Shown here: piece after piece, positions 62,570 to 64,000 of the stretch
Position numbering within the stretch: the stretch's first letter is position 1
How the letters are laid out: every line of letters starts with the position of its first letter
Source of the DNA: a virus
DNA length: 64,000 nucleotides
Virus record (IMG/VR): IMGVR_UViG_3300030107_003448
Coordinates: 1-64,000 of that record
Reading direction: 5' to 3' (one strand)
Notes under the pieces: generated by a model
What the model was told of the DNA's origin: nothing
Seen by the model: only the letters and a program-made list of their open reading frames with translations
Databases searched by the model: none
Translations under genes and position numbers: made by a program

Positions 62570-64000
62570 ATGGCTTTAGTAAAAAATACCAATACAGGCA
62601 GGTCTGATGCAGACCAACCTAGTGCTATGAAACATATTCGTTCTCCAGTATTTGTTGATAACTGTATACATTATGCTATTTATTCCACAGATTCTACTAG
62701 TAAGAAAATGAAAGTTACACCATCCACGGGCGGGGAATTTCAACTAACTCATGACCGTTCTTATCTAACTGTTGAAGAAGAAAGCGCTATCAGATTGGTC
62801 CATAATCCTATATCGGGTCACAATTATACAGGAAGTGTGTTTTTCAATGATGGAAAATTGACTAGCACAGCCACTATTCCTTCTATTCTATATGGAGCAG
62901 AAGATGACTCTTTACGTCTAGTAGGTAAAGAGTTAGAAAACGCTACTATAGGTTCTCGTTTAATACTAAATAACATGAAAGGTAGGAATTTGTTTGGTAT
63001 AGGTTTCGATGAGACCCATGTTAGATTAGGACAAGAAATAGATATAGGGTTAAGAACCACAGACCTTGCTTTAAAATTAGCAGAACCTACTATGGCTAAA
63101 ATATTACCTTCTGTTAACATTTCAGATAAAAATAAAATCTCTACAACTAACGAAGAACGCATAAAACACAGTCGTAAATTTTTATCCCAAGATTTCTATG
63201 GTGTTAATTTAGTAACAGCCTTAAGATATGTAGGTAGACATGATGGGCGCATTTTATACAATGACCGTTGGGGTAATTTGTTATATTTACCGTTCCGTTC
63301 TGGTGGTAAGGGTAGAACAATGCAAGGTTGGTATTCGTTTGGTAACCAAACTAAAACTTCTGTAGAAAATAGCCCAAATCGAATCACTGTATTAGGTAAA
63401 CAAAGAGCATTAAACCATCTTGCCCATGTTACTATGGATGACCGCTCTAATCAAACTGTAAAAGATGGAAGTAATATAATAAAAGAAGGTCCTCCGATAA
63501 ATGACCCTAGTGTTAAAAATTTATCTTCTGCTAGAAGGGTAGCAAGACAAATTTTACGCTCTCATGATGCTATGAAAAATAAAAAAGCACAAACAGGGGT
63601 TCCACATTCTTGGGATATTAAAGCAGGGGATGTAGTTAGGTTTGAAGGGACAGCAAGTGGTGCTGAAATAGTTACAATTTCTCGTGCTACCCATCGTTTA
63701 CAGGAAAAGAAAAGTGATTTTGAATTTTTATCTTTATCTACAGGCGTAGAGGGCGTGTTACAAGGCGTGACTGAAAGCGCTTTGTCTATGGGTGATTTAA
63801 TGGAAGATAATATAGTGCAATCACAAGAAGAAAATTTCAGTTTCTTTATGGGTATAGAAATTAAGATTAATTTATACATGAGACAAAGAGTTGTCTCTGT
63901 TAAAGGGAAAAGGCTTGGTTCTCATAATGGAAGTATTATTGGGCGTAAACGTCAAACTAATTATGCAGCAGAAACTGATAATAATGGAGAAACAATGGGC
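62570..64000 (+). CDS. Tail hub / baseplate protein, cut by the window end
   Basis: Starts with ATG after GCGGAGTGAT and is open to the last base, at least 477 residues, with no stop seen. The order of segments, VTALRYVGRHDGRILYNDRWG, then the repeated-strand PNRITVLGKQ, then ARRVARQILRSHD and HSWDIKAGDVVRFEGT, resembles gpD/gp44-type tail hubs that form the tip of the tail. The call is from pattern and place, after the giant protein. The C-terminal part is missing. Confidence 0.65.
   Translation, partial: MALVKNTNTGRSDADQPSAMKHIRSPVFVDNCIHYAIYSTDSTSKKMKVTPSTGGEFQLTHDRSYLTVEEESAIRLVHNPISGHNYTGSVFFNDGKLTSTATIPSILYGAEDDSLRLVGKELENATIGSRLILNNMKGRNLFGIGFDETHVRLGQEIDIGLRTTDLALKLAEPTMAKILPSVNISDKNKISTTNEERIKHSRKFLSQDFYGVNLVTALRYVGRHDGRILYNDRWGNLLYLPFRSGGKGRTMQGWYSFGNQTKTSVENSPNRITVLGKQRALNHLAHVTMDDRSNQTVKDGSNIIKEGPPINDPSVKNLSSARRVARQILRSHDAMKNKKAQTGVPHSWDIKAGDVVRFEGTASGAEIVTISRATHRLQEKKSDFEFLSLSTGVEGVLQGVTESALSMGDLMEDNIVQSQEENFSFFMGIEIKINLYMRQRVVSVKGKRLGSHNGSIIGRKRQTNYAAETDNNGETMG

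Overview
This window looks like about 64 kb of the genome of an uncultivated head-tail (Caudoviricetes) virus of an archaeon. It is AT-rich and densely packed. Nearly all genes run rightward and overlap by a few bases. The virus call is firm: there is a large terminase, a portal, a HK97-type prohead protease, a HK97-fold-like major capsid protein, connector and neck proteins, a tail tube, a tail chaperone with a likely -1 frameshift, a tape measure and a tail hub. The archaeal host is an inference. Genes that start a transcription unit have an AT-rich TATA-like box about 23-30 bases before the start codon and no Shine-Dalgarno, as in leaderless archaeal transcripts. Genes inside the units have GGAG/GGTGA ribosome sites. 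LEM/SAP modules, many small zinc ribbons, an AbrB-type protein and a LAGLIDADG domain also fit. A marine Euryarchaeota or Thaumarchaeota host is possible, but nothing here decides it.

Layout. 1-514: GC-richer, hairpin-rich DNA with no convincing gene and a 22-bp direct repeat. 515-5060: accessory genes, including a HMG-CoA lyase, several one-helix membrane miniproteins, zinc ribbons, an inverted repeat that may be a small RNA, and a two-gene leftward unit. 5147-12793: a 1024-residue protein with an HD-like domain, a membrane-protein cluster ending in an Arf/Ras-like GTPase, an AbrB-type protein, and unknown proteins. 12856-25790: packaging module with a tandem zinc/HTH protein (possible small terminase), unknown large proteins, TerL, a LAGLIDADG protein and the zinc-ribbon portal. 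25810-39372: head module with a 1930-residue protein carrying a degenerate DNA-ligase-like domain, protease/scaffold, capsid protein, small virion proteins, connector and neck. 39411-64000: tail module with an 843-residue tail tube, chaperones, a repeat-built tape measure, a 5700-residue giant protein and a hub cut by the window end.

The most unusual thing is a short helical peptide motif, roughly (E/S)PMDxAWxLLK. It occurs at least 11 times in 8 otherwise unrelated proteins on both strands, either right at the N terminus or in the middle of a protein, often in disordered sequence or next to zinc or enzyme-like domains. It looks like a shared docking or targeting tag for one partner. Its function is unknown to me. 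No DNA polymerase, helicase, primase, integrase, lysis gene, tRNA or CRISPR array is visible, so the replication genes must lie outside the window.
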